In this document: positions 31,190 to 42,496 of the stretch, piece after piece
How the letters are laid out: each line of letters begins with the position of its first letter
How positions within the stretch are numbered: position 1 is the first letter of the stretch
NCBI GenBank assembly: GCA_002786065.1
Contig: NHNY01000004.1
Location: forward strand, 744,001-808,000
DNA length: 64,000 nucleotides
DNA from: Microcyclospora pomicola
Lineage: Eukaryota > Ascomycota > Dothideomycetes > Capnodiales
Direction: 5' to 3'
Made by a program: the position numbers and the translations under genes
Notes under the pieces: generated by a model
The model's database searches: none
The model's input: only the letters and a program-made list of their open reading frames with translations
Told to the model about the DNA's origin: nothing

Positions 31190-31504
31190 GATTGAAGTGC
31201 GCACGCGGGGTCTTGCTCATGTGAAAGACATAGATCTAGAAAACGAGACGAGTGGCTTCGGCTATCAAGGTGACTTAGCGTGGCATGTGAAGTGCATTAG
31301 CTCTATCGATTAGCGGCTAGTTCCGTGCCATGAACTTTCTGGATCACACCTCCGCTCATCTCCTTTCTACAACGCGGACTTCACCTCGAGTCCTGCCATC
31401 TCACGCGACCTTCGACCCTGGTGCCCCATCTTCAAGATCATCCAAATCACGCAGAGTACCGGATCAAAGTGCATCTTAACCAGATCTGACAGCGGTCTCG
31501 AGGG

Positions 31505-31546
31505 ATGAAGACCTGTCACGCGTGTCGCGCATCATTTTCGAACTAG
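31505..31546 (+). promoter_or_regulatory. Short upstream ORF in the BRE1 leader
   Basis: An ATG at 31505 opens a 13-codon frame (MKTCHACRASFSN) that stops 8 nt before the BRE1 start at 31555. If it lies in the mRNA it would force reinitiation or leaky scanning. Whether transcription starts upstream of it is not known from the sequence. Confidence 0.4.
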
Positions 31547-31554
31547 GCGCATCC

Positions 31555-33968
31555 ATGACCACCACGCATGCTCGCCCGACAGTGATCTCCTCACTTGACA
31601 ACGTCAAAATGGAGGATCGCAAGAGGTCTCTGGCCATAGATTTGGATGATTTGGCGCCTAGCCGTAAGCGCGTTGTCAAGGACGAAAATGGCCAGGCTAT
31701 GCGGATGGAAAGCGGCGAGAAAGAGGTTGAGGTAAGGAATCCTCATCAAATCTCGTAGCAGTATGTCGAGACGTCATGACTGACCACAACATTCGAATAG
31801 AGCTTTCAAAAAGACGCGATACTGCGGCAAATGAAAGAGTATAGGCGACTTAGCAGAGATTACGAAAGCCAGTTCCGCGACTTAGAGAAGAGATGTCAAT
31901 ACCATGACGATCATCTCCGCACAATCGACGCCTGGTTCGCTCAGCTTCTCGATGAAGTCCGTCTACTCGCCGCCGAGCAACTTCCAACACCTCCGCCAAG
32001 CGCAACATCCACGGCCGGTATGCACTCCTCCACGTGCCCCAACATACAAAAGACATGCATACTGAGAACGTGAATTAGGAGAAGAGCTGTACGGATCTGC
32101 GCTATTGTTTGAAGATAGTGAAAAGTTCTCAGAACACTTAAAGGCTCGATCGGCAAATATCTCGGCGGCAATTGTGGATCTTTTCGGTCGCCTACCATCA
32201 GCGTCACCCGATGTGGAGACGTTGCGGAAACAACTAAATGGTCTACTGGCGGCGGAGAAACAACATCAAGTGGAACTTCGTACTGCTTTGGATCAGCAGC
32301 AATCGCTTGAAGAGCGTCTAGAACATGCATCATATCGATACATGTCAGCCGAGAAGAAACTAGATAGGGTCAAGAGCGCACAAATCCAGAAGCTTGAGCG
32401 GCAAGCCACCGCAGGCGGTGCTGAAGCTGCGTCGCCTGCCGTAGGGAAGAAAGCCGGGACACCGAAAGTCGAGACCTCCGAAGTGAACGGCGACCATGCT
32501 AATGGTCTTGCGAGCGCGGAGATCGAGGCGGACAGGAATGCAGCTATTGCTGCCGCCGAGAAGCAGAAGTCACAGCTTGAAGAGATCGAGGCAGACAATG
32601 AACGTTTAACAAACGAGCTCAGTGCTGCCAGAACTAAGCTTGTCAGTCTGACCGATGATGATTACGCCGCCACGCCCTTGTTCAAAGGTCTCCGATCGCA
32701 ATATGATGATGTTATCAAGCGCGTCAATGATCTTGAAGCCACTAATGTTCAATTGCGAGAAGAGGCACAGAAATTGCATGCGGAGCGGACAGCTTATAGG
32801 ACGCTCGTCGACGAGGAGAACCGTGTTCAGATTAGCGAGACCGAAGCAGCACTTGCACGTGCCGAAACGGATTTGGCTCGCATTCGCAACATGCGAGACG
32901 AAGGTCTGGCGGAGCTGAATATCAGGAAGAGTGCCGACGAGAACCGGAGGGTTTCTGCCGATTCTGCGAGAGAGCTTGCAGAAGCGAGAGACGCCAAGAT
33001 CAAGGCGTTGGAATCGCACGTAGACAGACTCTTGTTGCAGTTAGGGGAATCCGAGCCTCCGGAGACGACAAATGGTCTGGACTCTCTCGATATGGATAGC
33101 CTCAAAACGAAAGTCAGGACTCTGGAAGCGCAATACGCCTTACTGAACAATGAGCTTCCGTCCATGGAACTGGCATGGAAAAAGACGCAGGCGCTGGCGT
33201 CGAAGAAGGTCGAGAAAGAGACCCACGATGAGGAACGGCTGGCCCAATTGATCGCGGAGAAGTCCAAGGCCGAGCAGAGATTCTTTGGAGCAATGAAGGC
33301 CAAAGATATGCGAGAGGGCGAGTTCCGTGCACTGAAGTCACAAAATGCGAGATCCAGCGAGATAATCACTCAGCTCAAGGAAACAGAGAGTAAGACGCGC
33401 GAGTTGGTGGCGAATCAGGAACGCCAGATCGCCGAAGCCAAAGAAGGCCTAGCCAAGCTTCAGTTGCTACATCGCACAACGGAGTCAAAGTCAAAAGAGG
33501 CGACCATAGCCGCCGAAGGCCACAAAAAGCAAATCGACGATCTCAAAGCAGTCACCAGCACCAAGGATAAGGAAGCCTTGGCGGCCGCGAAACGAAGACG
33601 TGAAGCCGAAGAAGAAGCCCAGAAGTCCAAATCTCGACTGGAAGATACCAAGAAGCAACTCGAGCTTGTGCGCAAGACCCACGCTTCGCATAATGACCAT
33701 GATACTGACGATGATTGGCGGGTGAGTTAGACTTTCCTGGTTGATGGACCACAAAAGGGTGAAATGAGCTTAGCTGACCGTTCTCCAACAGAAACTCGCG
33801 ATTTGCACTGTATGCAATCACAACATAAGAAACGTTGCCCTCAAGCTTTGCGGTCATACCTTCTGTAGAGGTTGTGTAGAGACCTTGATATCAAACCGAT
33901 CACGGAAGTGTCCGAGCTGTGGCAAACCATTTGGCAGCGGAGACAAGATCGATATCGTACTGGCGTGA
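31555..33968 (+). CDS. BRE1: E3 ubiquitin-protein ligase Bre1 (histone H2B)
   Basis: Four exons (31555-31731, 31801-32017, 32079-33721, 33792-33968) encode 737 aa. Almost the whole protein is coiled coil. The last exon carries a C3HC4 RING (CTVCNHN, LCGHTFCRGC, KCPSCGKPF) and ends GDKIDIVLA, the typical Bre1 C-terminus. Bre1 acts with the E2 Rad6 to monoubiquitinate H2B, which is required for H3K4 and H3K79 methylation. The start could also be the in-frame ATG at 31609 (MEDRKRSLAIDLDDLAPSRK), where the similarity to other Bre1 proteins begins. The small first and last exons are 177 nt each, so the RING would be lost if the last intron were missed. Confidence 0.92.
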
Positions 33969-34766
33969 GAATCGCCATTTCCCGGGACGATGTCGGGCTG
34001 TTTAATTTTCTCGTTTGGAACATGCAACCATGCCTTCTTGAGCAGAATGAGTGTTGATCATCTACGTTCATCACCAAAGGACCAAGAACATTTCAGTCCA
34101 CGATGAAGGCAGAATTTGAAGTCGAGAAATTCTGGTCTCTTCTCGGACACTTTGCTGAGAAGATGTGTTTGTAGCCTGCCAAGAGGGTAACCACATCCGA
34201 AGAATGCAGGCACCAGCCCATTGAAGGTATCACCAGTCTCCGACGCATGATGTCCAGCGACGTGTGCTCTTTACATACACCTAGCTCTCAAAGGTTTACA
34301 TTCAAAGCCTGTCAAGCAACAGACAAGACTTCACTCCAAGCAATGCTGCTCACGCGTACAATTGATTACGTGAATAAGTCCGGCCGCAGGCCTTGTAGGA
34401 CTGTGATCGCCATTGACCACACTATCCTAAGCTCAATAGGAGGCTCTCCTTCCGTCAATACCACAAGCAAGTAGATCACAAAGACCACAGCCTTGCCTGC
34501 CGAGGACAAAACATGTAGCGGCAACAGATGCTTGCAGTCATGTACAATATTCTTAACAACCCATAACGCCTGTAAAGTAGAACGACTCCATCTCAGTCTT
34601 GCGCACGCGATGCGAGTAGATCGTGCTTGACATGTTCCTGATCCATGCGCTCCGTCTGTCTCACAAAACCACTTCATATGCTCTGAGACCGTGTAGCTCT
34701 GCTAGCACCCGCTTCGTAATGATGACCTTGATATGTGTTCCTTCCTTCCTGCTCGCCCGTGTTCCG
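33969..34766. other. Intergenic region between the convergent BRE1 and Vo subunit f genes
   Basis: About 800 bp without a supported gene. It should contain the two 3' ends. Confidence 0.4.
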
Positions 34767-35184
34767 TCAACGCAGTGCTATCTCGCCTTGTCGACTTTGT
34801 CGCCGATGTAAGAAGGCTTGCAGGGCACAGAAAACTAGGAAAACCTATGACACGGATTTTCGTTAGCAGGTGTGGAGTGATACGCATATCCCACTTCAAC
34901 ATCGCTCGAAAGCATGAAGGCAGTAAAGGCAGGACTCACGCCATATACAGCCACAGCTCCAAATACGGCTGTGGCAACCTTGCCGCCGTCCTTGGGATCC
35001 TCCTCTGACCCCATCATGCTGTGGTGACCATTCGCGAACATGCTACCGATAGCCGAAAGGATTACGATCGCGAAGACGGAGATGACGATGCTATCGAAGT
35101 CGTTAGTGTGCTGTCTCGCAGTCCAAGAGAGCTTGGGGTGTGATACCATGTCCATGCGTTGAAGGCAGATACCACAGGCTTCAT
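34767..35184 (-). CDS. V-ATPase Vo subunit f (yeast YPR170W-B / RNAseK homolog)
   Basis: Three small exons on the minus strand (35184-35147, 35090-34940, 34844-34767) encode 88 aa. Both introns end with textbook fungal signals (ACTAAC...TAG and GCTAAC...TAG). The protein begins MKPVVSAFNAWTC, has two membrane segments (IVISVFAIVILSAIGSMF and VFGAVAVYGVFLVFCALQAF) joined by a loop with GSEEDPKDG, and ends in a basic tail. From memory this lines up along its full length with yeast YPR170W-B (start MRPVVS..., loop GSxxDPEDG, VFxVFCxFQ), which cryo-EM work identified as subunit f of the Vo sector and as the relative of animal RNAseK. The family sits in the proton-translocating Vo ring complex of vacuolar membranes. 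Divergent from AP2M by 318 bp. Confidence 0.85.
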
Positions 35185-35502
35185 TCTGCGATCGGGGGTG
35201 CGCGGCGCACTGGTGTAGGTGGATGATAGGTCGCGTGCTGGCTCAGATAGGGAGATCCACGATGCGATCTTGTTTGCTGTGATCGGAAGCGATTTGTTGT
35301 GGTGAGGGTGTCGTTTGAGCAGGGAGAGTGGTCGTCACAGTCGTTGTCGTACGTCCTGGGATGATGATCGCGGAAGGCCTCCGCCGAAGTGGGTTGGAGA
35401 TCGGACAAGCGACCGACTTACCATGTTTGCTATGTGCTACATCAATTGCTCGCAATACGTGCCACGCCGAGATAATCAGATTGCTATCTCGAGTCGGTCA
35501 AG

Positions 35503-36880
35503 ATGCTTTCCGGCGTGCTGCTCTTCAACCAGAAGGGCGAGCTGCTCATCTTGAGAGCTTTTCGCCAGGATATGCGACCTCGACTGGCCGACGTCTTCCG
35601 CATTCAAGTCATCTCCAATGCTCAGATCCGATCGCCTATTCTGACCCTCGGGAGCACCACTTTCTCACACATCAAGAATGACAACATCTATATTGTGGGC
35701 GTCACAAAAGGCAACGCCAATGCTGCCTTGGTTTTTGAGTTTTTGTACAGGCTGGTCAATCTAGGGAAGAGTTACTTCGGACGATTTGACGAAGATGCCG
35801 TCAAGAGCAATTTCGTCATGGTGTATGAGCTTCTGGACGAGATCTTGGACTTCGGATATCCCCAGAATACGGAAACCGAAACGTTGAAGATGTACATCAC
35901 TACAGAAGGAGTGAAAAGCGAGAAGGCGCTGGAGGATAGCAGCAAGATCACGATGCAGGCTACAGGAGCACTCAGCTGGCGGAGGGAGAACATCAAGTAC
36001 CGCAAGAACGAGGCGTTCGTCGACGTGATCGAGGACGTGAATCTTCTGGTTTCTGCCTCTGGTACTGTCCTCCGGGCGGATGTGAACGGAGCGATCGAGA
36101 TGCGAGCTTACCTTACCGGCACCCCTGAATGCAAGTTCGGTCTCAATGACCGACTCACTCTTGGAGACACTGGTGCTGATACTTCTCTCGGAGGGCAAGT
36201 TGGTAACAAGGGCGGCAAGAAAGGCTCCAAAGCAGCTGCCGGCTCTGTTGCTCTCGAAGACGTCAGTTTGCACCAGTGCGTGAAGCTCTCATCATTCACA
36301 AATGATCGAACTATATCATTCATCCCTCCGGATGGAAGCTTCCAGCTCATGACGTATCGGTCCACAGAGAACGTCAATCTTCCCTTCAAGATCCACGCCA
36401 TTGTCAACGAAGTGGGCAGATCCAAAGTCGAGTACAGCATTTCTATTCGCGCAAACTACAATTCGAAGCTTTTCGCGACGAACGTCGTGGTCAAAATTCC
36501 AACACCATTGAACACGACGAGCACGACCCATCGCTTATCTCAAGGAAAAGCAAAGTACGAACCTTCTGAGAATGCGATGATCTGGAAAATCGCGCGGTTC
36601 ACCGGCCAGAGCGAATACGTACTTTCCGCAGAAGCAGAGTTGAGCGCAACGACGACCCAGAAGGCGTGGTCAAGACCGCCCCTCAGCATGCAGTTTTCTC
36701 TACTCATGTTCACAAGTTCAGGACTGCTGGTACGGTACCTGAAAGTGTTTGAGAAGAGCAACTACTCGAGTGTGAAATGGGTGAGGTACATGACTCGAGC
36801 TGGCAGCTACGAAATCAGGTAAGTTGGATGCTATACTATATTATTACAAAGCGATACTAATCAGTCTCCGCAGATTCTGA
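35503..36880 (+). CDS. APM4: AP-2 complex subunit mu
   Basis: Two exons (35503-36818 and 36874-36880) encode 440 aa. The N-terminal longin domain begins MLSGVLLFNQKGELLILRAF and includes ADVFRIQVISNAQIRSPILT; the C-terminal mu-homology domain starts near residue 175 with SWRRENIKYRKNEAFVDVIE and ends WVRYMTRAGSYEIRF. AP-2 mu recognises Yxx-phi sorting signals and PIP2 and drives clathrin-mediated endocytosis. The GGKKGSKAA insert between strands is normal for fungi. The final exon is only 7 nt, giving the last residue and the stop, behind an intron with a clear ACTAAT branch point. Reading straight through would replace the terminal Phe with a few extra nucleotides and a different stop. Confidence 0.92.
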
Positions 36881-38657
36881 TACCGGTCTATCCATGATTC
36901 AGCAAGAATACACAATCCACCCGTACATCTCCACTCTGTGCGATGCGAAGCTTACCGTTGATGTAATGCTCGTTTCGCTCCTGGCTGGAATGCCAAGGCC
37001 GACCATCTACTCAGCCCTTCGACGCGCTCAACGGATTGACACTGTGGCTTGTGTATGTCCAAGCAAGCCTGCATACTGTATGATTGGCGCCTATTCAGAT
37101 CGAATGCGGCAGCTAGAATATCCTCCGCAGGGCTGCACGCCGATGCAGCAATACACGAATGCGTTGCCTCTGCTGTGGCGATCAGCATCTGTACTCCTGG
37201 AGCACCACGCAGACCCCAGATCCCAAAAGCCTGATGACGCATGAATTTACAACAGCAAAGCAAGACGTTGCTCATTGCAGGGGCTTCTTCAGAATGTCTG
37301 TGGAAAAATCACGTGCGTCTACATCCAGCAGGATGAAGCCATTGGTCAAAGATATTGGTTGTTCTTGCGGCTCCAGGAATGGGCATTGCCACTCGTGGAC
37401 AAATGCTCAACTTTCAACGACGAACAGCGGCATGAGATATGATGAAGTACTGGCGAAGCCATTGATAGCCACAATGACTTCAGCTAAGGTTATAGATGAG
37501 ACATGGGATGAAGTTGGCGCAAGCCAGTCCTGGGAAACGCATCGGACTGATTAGACCTGTATGAGAATGGCTTCCACTTCCTTTCTCGCTGTGCTGTTTG
37601 GTGTATGATCTATATACCGGATCCGTCATCAACATTAACTCGGCGTTCTCGTGAAGAATTGTTGACCACGGAGCTTGATCTAAGACCCTTGCCATGTACT
37701 GTCAATCGGATCCAGCTTCAGTCTACCCATCAACATCAGCTCTTATACCGGGCTTGAACCCATCACTTCAAACACGCGCCGGGCCATGCTCTCTAGTCTG
37801 CCCGCACGCGGGGGTCATGTCTTAGTTTACGGCGCAAACGTGGCTGTTCTGCGCTTGGCGGCTCTCCAGAGTAAAAGTTTAGGTCCTTGAAGTCGTCTTG
37901 CGCCGTTGCGGCATTCGGCCGTGGTGCGGCCGCAAGGGGAATTACCAAGAGCCCTTTGTACGTGATGGTGGTCTGCCCTATGACTTTCGGAGGCAGCTTT
38001 CATTGAGGTAGGAGCTATGAAATCACAATGATCGTGACTGTAAGCTCTTAAAGTCATCCTCTGAGTGAGAGCATGACTCGTCGCCATGCGAACACAGCTT
38101 ACACTTGCATGTGAAAAGCGTTGCGCAGTCATGCAACTTGACGTATGAGGTGATACCTGAAGCACTCGGATCGCAGGTATATCCTACTCTATAAGTGGGT
38201 CTCTCGTTCCTGTATATGATCAAGTTCGGTTCTGGAGCAGATGCCCTTAGCCAAGGCGAGCATGCCGTTTCAGGCTGTTCCTAGCTTGAGGGCGTGAAAA
38301 TGCACGACTGTATGGACATCACAGGCCCACACAAGTAATCGCCAAGCAGTAGTCGTCCTCGGGTGAAGCACAAGTCTCGTACGTGGGGTCGCCTATGCGT
38401 ATCCTTATCGCTAATCAATGACCGGGTGTACGATTCGTGTGGTGGCATCGCTAAAGACCTCGGGCTGTGCTACAGATGTTGGAGGACGTTTCGGAATCCT
38501 GTAGCCAGCATATCGAAAGGATCTGGCAGCAACCTTGATTTCGGTCTTGTTCACACCTTCTCGTGGTCACCACAAAGGAGTCCGTCGACTCCTCGAGGAG
38601 GCTGAATTATGCCCAATCAACATAGTGGGATACCTCAACGGACTGCAGACACATGAT
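36881..38657. other. Gene-free region of about 1.8 kb
   Basis: It lies between the 3' ends of AP2M and RPF1 (convergent). Small frames on both strands lack family resemblance and shared composition. A B-box-like word near 37750 is discussed under rejected items. Confidence 0.4.
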
Positions 38658-39959
38658 CTAGAGACTGAACTTCGTTCGCATCTTCTCGTCGTGTGCCTTC
38701 CATTCCCACTCCTGCCCGCTCGCACGTTGGATCCCCTTGTCAACCCGCCTTAGCTTCAGGGTGAACCTGGGTCCAAGCTCTTGCAGGCCTGCTCGGATGT
38801 CTTCTACACCTTTGATGGTCTTTCCATCTGCACCTTGAATACTCTTCTCTGAGCCACGCTTATCCCGGAACACGTAGCGATGTCGGCGGAAGAAAATGTA
38901 GTCTCGCTGGTTATGCAGGGTGACTACTTGTCGACCTTGGATCTCTGGGCGGGGCGGGAACAGGGACTTGAACAAGTGTGCTGCCACGATACCAAGCGGT
39001 GTACGGAACCCATTCAGAATCAGCTCCGGGTAGTGATTTGTCGGGTTTCCATGTCCTGGCAGTTTCGCCCCCTCAACCCAGTTGGAGATACTGAAATGAA
39101 ACATGGGTCCTTCCGGGAGATGGACAATGTCAAGACCTTTAGGTTTCTTGTATTCCTCAGTCAGCACTACGACGTGTGTGTAGTCCCGTCCAGCGGCGAA
39201 TTTGGAGATCTCCCTGATCGAGTATTTGTAGCTGTGGAAGTGCGCAGTACGGCGGACATAAGTACTCCCAGGGAATAGTGTCGTGAGTAACTCAGCTTCC
39301 CAGTGTAGTGTTGAGTTGATAGAAGTGGTCACTAGGACTTTCGGTTCTCGATCTGAGCTGTTGAAAAGTGACGGAAACCGCTGTACGAGCGCGTCAGGCG
39401 TGAGATTGAGATCTGTAGCCATTGAAGGAGCATCGCTGGCTGCGTCACTTGCCGCGACGCTGCTTGCCCGTGGCTGTAGTGCCCCATTGGTGCCGTGCGC
39501 GTGTCCTTGCTCGGTCTCTTGTCCATCGTCCACGTCTTCATCTTCAGAATCTGAGCCTAGCATGCTATCCAGCTCGTCATCGTCCTCTGAGCCATTCGGT
39601 GCCTTCTCATCAAGCTCGTCGATTTCCTCAGGTAGCACGCCAGCTGTAAGATTGGCCGGCAGAGGCTCCTCATCAACCTCAAACTTCCGCCTCTTGGGGT
39701 TCAGCACATCCACGCTGAGACCGAAAGCTCCCTCTGCTTCAGCTTCTGGATCGGCATCGTCCCACACCCGCTTCTTGTCTATCGTAAGCGGCACGTTCTT
39801 TGCCTGCCTCTCCTCGCGCAACCTTGGATTCTTATCCTCATTTCTCCTTCGACGAAGTCGCTCGTCTCGTTTGGCGCTTTCTTTCGCCTTTTTAAGCTTC
39901 AGCTGGTGCTGCTGTCGCTTAAGCTTGTTGCTGATCTTATGGGGATCATAAGACGCCAT
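38658..39959 (-). CDS. RPF1: Ribosome production factor 1 (Brix domain)
   Basis: A single-exon ORF of 433 aa. The N-terminus is basic (ISNKLKRQQHQLKLKKAKES), then comes an acidic region (about 115-150), then the Brix domain from about residue 205 (PKVLVTTSINSTLHWEAELL) through HVVVLTEEYKKPKGLDIVHL and IFFRRHRYVFRDKRGSE. It ends with LGPRFTLKLRRVDKGIQ, the sigma70-like motif typical of Rpf1. Rpf1 acts in nucleolar pre-60S assembly and 27S/ITS2 rRNA processing. It is head to head with the glycyl-tRNA synthetase gene, 331 bp between start codons, so a translation-related pair may share regulation. Confidence 0.93.
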   Translation of the reverse strand: MASYDPHKISNKLKRQQHQLKLKKAKESAKRDERLRRRRNEDKNPRLREERQAKNVPLTIDKKRVWDDADPEAEAEGAFGLSVDVLNPKRRKFEVDEEPLPANLTAGVLPEEIDELDEKAPNGSEDDDELDSMLGSDSEDEDVDDGQETEQGHAHGTNGALQPRASSVAASDAASDAPSMATDLNLTPDALVQRFPSLFNSSDREPKVLVTTSINSTLHWEAELLTTLFPGSTYVRRTAHFHSYKYSIREISKFAAGRDYTHVVVLTEEYKKPKGLDIVHLPEGPMFHFSISNWVEGAKLPGHGNPTNHYPELILNGFRTPLGIVAAHLFKSLFPPRPEIQGRQVVTLHNQRDYIFFRRHRYVFRDKRGSEKSIQGADGKTIKGVEDIRAGLQELGPRFTLKLRRVDKGIQRASGQEWEWKAHDEKMRTKFSL

Positions 39960-40290
39960 GATGTGCCTGTAAATGGTGGAATGGTCGTCACGCTCATGCG
40001 CCTGGACTTTTTTTCGATAAATCTGACTAAGTAAAAGTTATAGTGGCAGGTGGTCATAGCGCCACGGATTGTGGAGAGCATCGAGTGGCTGAGGAGGAGA
40101 GAGAACAGATCTATCGCTGGAAATTATATCGTTTATCTTCATCAGAATCAACTTCATTCTAGATCCAAACTTCTTCATGCTGATGTGTTAAAAGCTGTTG
40201 TGCCCTACAGTACCTTAACCACTGTCGCTGTTCGGAAATATCGTGAAGAACTCCACCCAACGTCGCTTGCCATTGACTCATTTTCGGTTT

Positions 40291-42496
40291 ATGTTCGCAC
40301 CAGCGCCTTGCAGGGTCTTATGCCGTAAAGACCTACTACGATCTCCACTTCTGCCACGACCATTTCTTCTTTCACGCACCAACAAATCAACTCGCACATT
40401 CAGCGCTTCGTTTCCCCGTCCGAGGGCTCACATTCAGACCAGAACCAGGAACGGGGCTTTCACCATGACGACCGAGTACAAGACCTTGAAAGGTCAAGAA
40501 TTTGATCGAGCCGCGTTTGAGTCGCTGCTTGCTCGCAAGGTCTTTTTATGGCAATCTTTCCCAGGCTACGCACCCACCAAGGGTTTGTTCGATTATGGCC
40601 CGCCACTGGAGACGCTGGAGTCCGATGTCATGAACATCTGGCGAGACCACTTCATCCGACATGAGAAGATGATGGCGCTGAAGTGCTCCATGATCACTCC
40701 TTACGAAGTGTTGAAGACTTCTGGTCACGTCGACAAATTCGCCGATTTCATGTGCAAGGATCCCAAGAACGGCGAGATTCTACGAACTGATCATTTGATC
40801 AAGGATGTGATCGAGACACGACTTAAATCGAACAAGGAGGCACGTGGAGAGAAAGTTGAAGCTACCGAGGACGACCCTAAGAAGAAGAAGAAGCAATCGA
40901 AGACTGCCAAGACTGCAGTCAAACTAGACGATGCCGTGGTCAAGGAGTACGAGCATATGCTGGCCACCCTGGACGATCAGACTGGTGAGAGCATGGGTGC
41001 GCTGATCAAGAAGCACGACATCCGAAACCCGTTCACTGGAAATGAAGTCGAGCCGCCAGTTTCGGTCAACCTCATGTTCCAGACGCAAATTGGTGCCACC
41101 GGAAAAGAGCCCGCTTTCCTACGGCCTGAAACTGCACAAGGCCAGTTCCTGTCTTTCCAGAAACTGCTAGAGTTCAGCGACGGCCAACTTCCCATGGCAT
41201 CGGCGTCGATCGGATATTCTTTCCGGAACGAGCTTTCGCCCAGGTCTGGTCTGCTGCGAGTCCGCGAATTTCTCATGGCGGAGATTGAGCATTTCGTCGA
41301 CCCAGAAAGTGGCAAAAAGCACTCCAAATTTGCGTCGGTCAGGGATGTCAAGCTACCACTTCTCGACCGTGACACTCAGACCGCGGGTGGATCCACACCG
41401 AAAGTCCTTACAATCGGTGAGGCAGTGGATACAAAGCTGGTTGACAACGAAACACTGGGCTACTTCCTGGTCCGGATCATGCTATTCATGGAGAAGATTG
41501 GCATTGACATGACGAAGCTCCGGTTCCGACAGCATATGGCAAACGAGATGGCGCATTATGCCGCAGATTGCTGGGATTGTGAATTGCTCAACTCATATGG
41601 CTGGACAGAGTGCGTCGGTTGTGCCGATCGCAGTGCATACGACTTGTCGGTGCACGAAAAGCACACGGGTACCTTCCTGAAAGTGCGAGAGCCGCTCAAA
41701 GAGCCCGTCAAGGTGGAGGAATGGCAAGCCAACCTCAACAAGAAGACTGCCGGAGCAAGACTACGGAAGGACTTGAGCAAAGTCGACGCAGCGCTGAAAG
41801 AACTGAGCCAAGAGTTGAAGGAGAAGCTCAGTCTGGAGATGGAGAAGGATGGTAAAGTCACGATCGCCGTGGCAGATGTCGAGGGTGGCAAGATGGATCT
41901 TGACAAAGATCTAGTCAGTTTCGCCAAGGAAACCCGGACTGAGACGATGAGAGAATACACGCCCAACGTGATCGAGCCTTCGTTTGGTGTCGGCCGCATT
42001 TTATACAGTTTGATGGAGCACGTGTTCTGGACCAGAGAGGGCGACGCAGCGCGCTCGGTATGTGTTGCATGCTTGTCACTCTATCACGATATACACTAAC
42101 ATAATCTCACAGGTCATGTCGTTCAAGCCGACCGTGGCGCCGATCAAAGTCCTGGTGGTGCCACTACAAAAGGACACACGGTTCGCCACTGTCCTCGGCG
42201 AACTAGAGCAACGGCTCGATGAGGATCAGCTGTCGTTCAAGCTGGATCAGTCGGGCGTAAGTATCGGCAAGCGATACTCGCGCAACGACGAGCTCGGCAT
42301 CCCGTTCGGCATCACGGTCGACTACGAGACGCTCGAGGGCAAGGGGGTGACGTTGCGCGACCGGGACAGCACGAAACAAGTGCGGGCCAGCATGGATCAG
42401 ATCCTCGAGGCGATCGTCAAGATGGTCAAGGGCAAGGAGACGTGGGAGAGCGTGCAACAGCGGCTTCCCGCGTTCGAGGGGAAGGTCGAGGAGTAA
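40291..42496 (+). CDS. GRS1: Glycyl-tRNA synthetase, dual cytosolic/mitochondrial
   Basis: Two exons (40291-42057 and 42113-42496). From the ATG at 40291 the product is 716 aa, with a presequence rich in Arg, Ser and Leu and no acidic residues near the start (MFAPAPCRVLCRKDLL...). A second in-frame ATG at 40465 (caccATGacg) would give a 658-aa cytosolic form starting MTTEYKTLKGQ. The class II catalytic core is complete: motif 2 region (RPETAQGQFLSFQKLLEF, FRNELSPRSGLLRVREF) and motif 3 (EPSFGVGRILYSLMEH). The anticodon-binding domain follows in exon 2 (APIKVLVVPL). The weak context of the first ATG (ggtttATGttc) fits leaky scanning to the second. Yeast GRS1 makes both forms from one gene, there using a UUG start. 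Confidence 0.93.

Noticed and set aside
37735-37800. tRNA-like B box on the minus strand (GGGTTCAAGCCC)
   Set aside because: I could not pair an acceptor stem or find a convincing A box and anticodon arm; probably chance.
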